This document shows, in pieces, positions 63,640 through 64,000 of a stretch of 64,000 nt of DNA. The stretch spans positions 62,001 to 126,000 of the forward strand of contig NZ_FNZK01000013.1 in NCBI RefSeq assembly GCF_900109225.1, written 5' to 3'. The notes under the pieces were generated by a model. That model was not told where the DNA came from and did not search any database. It saw only the letters and a program-made list of their open reading frames with translations. The position numbers were made by a program, and so were the translations under genes. Source of the DNA: Propionispira arboris (GTDB lineage Bacteria; Bacillota; Negativicutes; Selenomonadales; Selenomonadaceae). Within the stretch, counting starts at the first letter, position 1. Every line of letters starts with the position of its first letter.

Positions 63640-64000
63640 TTATTTTATATATAAACATAATGCAGAAATATCATCGCGACGCACCGGATTGCGCATAGCT
63701 TTACAAAGCCAGCGATAACTTGCCGCACTGCCGCTTGGACACGATTCTGCCGGGGTTGAAAGCAGCTCAAATAACCCATCCGTCATAAAATAAAAAATAT
63801 CGCCTGAAAAAAATGACATGGTATGTTGTTCATATATCGCATTTTTATCTAATCCGGCAAAAATACCTGGCTCTTGAATTACCAATGACTGATTTTGGTT
63901 CACGAATAAAAATTGATTGATACCAGCCATACTGTAGGTCAGTTGTTTTGTAGTAAAGTCAAATGAAAAGCCAAGAACAGCCACAAATGAATCATTCTCT
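63640..64000 (-). CDS. SpoIIE/RsbU-type PP2C phosphatase, C-terminal part
   Basis: The frame is open to the right edge (…ENDSFVAVLGF), so the 5' end is missing. About 120 codons show the PP2C-like core LTYSMAGINQFLFV, FYFMTDGLFELL and the terminal RRDDISALCLYIK, with the metal-binding Asp residues. These serine phosphatases usually act on anti-sigma-antagonist proteins and carry sensor domains upstream. It ends 26 bp before the chemotaxis transducer start, so the two are probably one operon. Confidence 0.83.
   Translation of the reverse strand, partial: ENDSFVAVLGFSFDFTTKQLTYSMAGINQFLFVNQNQSLVIQEPGIFAGLDKNAIYEQHTMSFFSGDIFYFMTDGLFELLSTPAESCPSGSAASYRWLCKAMRNPVRRDDISALCLYIK

Overview
The window reads as a low-GC, diderm Firmicute of the class Negativicutes (Sporomusa/Pelosinus-like). 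The main evidence is an SLH-domain outer-membrane porin inside a metabolic operon, together with Firmicute-style promoters, terminators and ribosome binding sites, LevR/PTS regulation and anaerobic-type enzymes. This placement is inferred from gene content; no 16S gene is present.

Region 1 (1-19.3 kb, all minus strand) is a nitrogenase-like gene block of the non-nitrogen-fixing type. In transcription order it holds: a zinc methyltransferase of the uroporphyrinogen-decarboxylase fold with a polar amino-acid-type ABC transporter (19.2-15.1 kb); a new promoter with a long leader and attenuator-like hairpin; a second such ABC transporter (14.4-11.4 kb); two successive NifD/NifK-like pairs (11.4-5.8 kb); a cysteine-synthase-like enzyme; an SLH porin; two NifX-like cofactor carriers; a NifB-like radical SAM protein; a second cysteine-synthase-like enzyme; and the start of a NifH-like gene at the left edge. 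No nifE/nifN pair or nitrogen-fixation accessory gene is visible. The sulfur-assimilation context points to a methylthio-alkane-reductase-like C-S cleaving system, but with a duplicated catalytic or scaffold pair.

Region 2 (19.4-27 kb) mixes housekeeping genes (nadD, a TPP-riboswitch-controlled thiW-thiM operon, a CHAD protein, a methyltransferase, a Tat-exported DUF362 protein) with many decayed genes (MerR, LysR, SDR, flavodoxin, TPR). Two MerR-type promoters with 19-bp spacers survive there.

Region 3 (27-55.7 kb) is accessory DNA between two copies of a tRNA-associated repeat. It contains two parallel catabolic operons. Each couples a PTS permease (galactitol type in one, ascorbate type in the other), a zinc polyol-type dehydrogenase and a RuBisCO-like protein, and each is preceded by a good sigma-54 promoter and accompanied by its own LevR-type sigma-54 activator. 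A PHP phosphoesterase and SorC regulator accompany the first; a DUF89 phosphatase and a 31-residue membrane peptide accompany the second. Between them lie two carotenoid-hydratase-like families (DUF422 and CrtC-like), a TetR regulator with paired operators, and IS630/IS66/ISAs1 debris.

Region 4 (55.7-64 kb) has tRNA-Ala(GGC), a class A beta-lactamase-like protein, a carboxylate/cation-antiporter-type permease, a dipeptide epimerase (muropeptide recycling), DUF3870, an unknown Cys-rich protein, an M18 aminopeptidase, a chemotaxis transducer without a sensor domain, and the tail of a SpoIIE-type phosphatase at the right edge.
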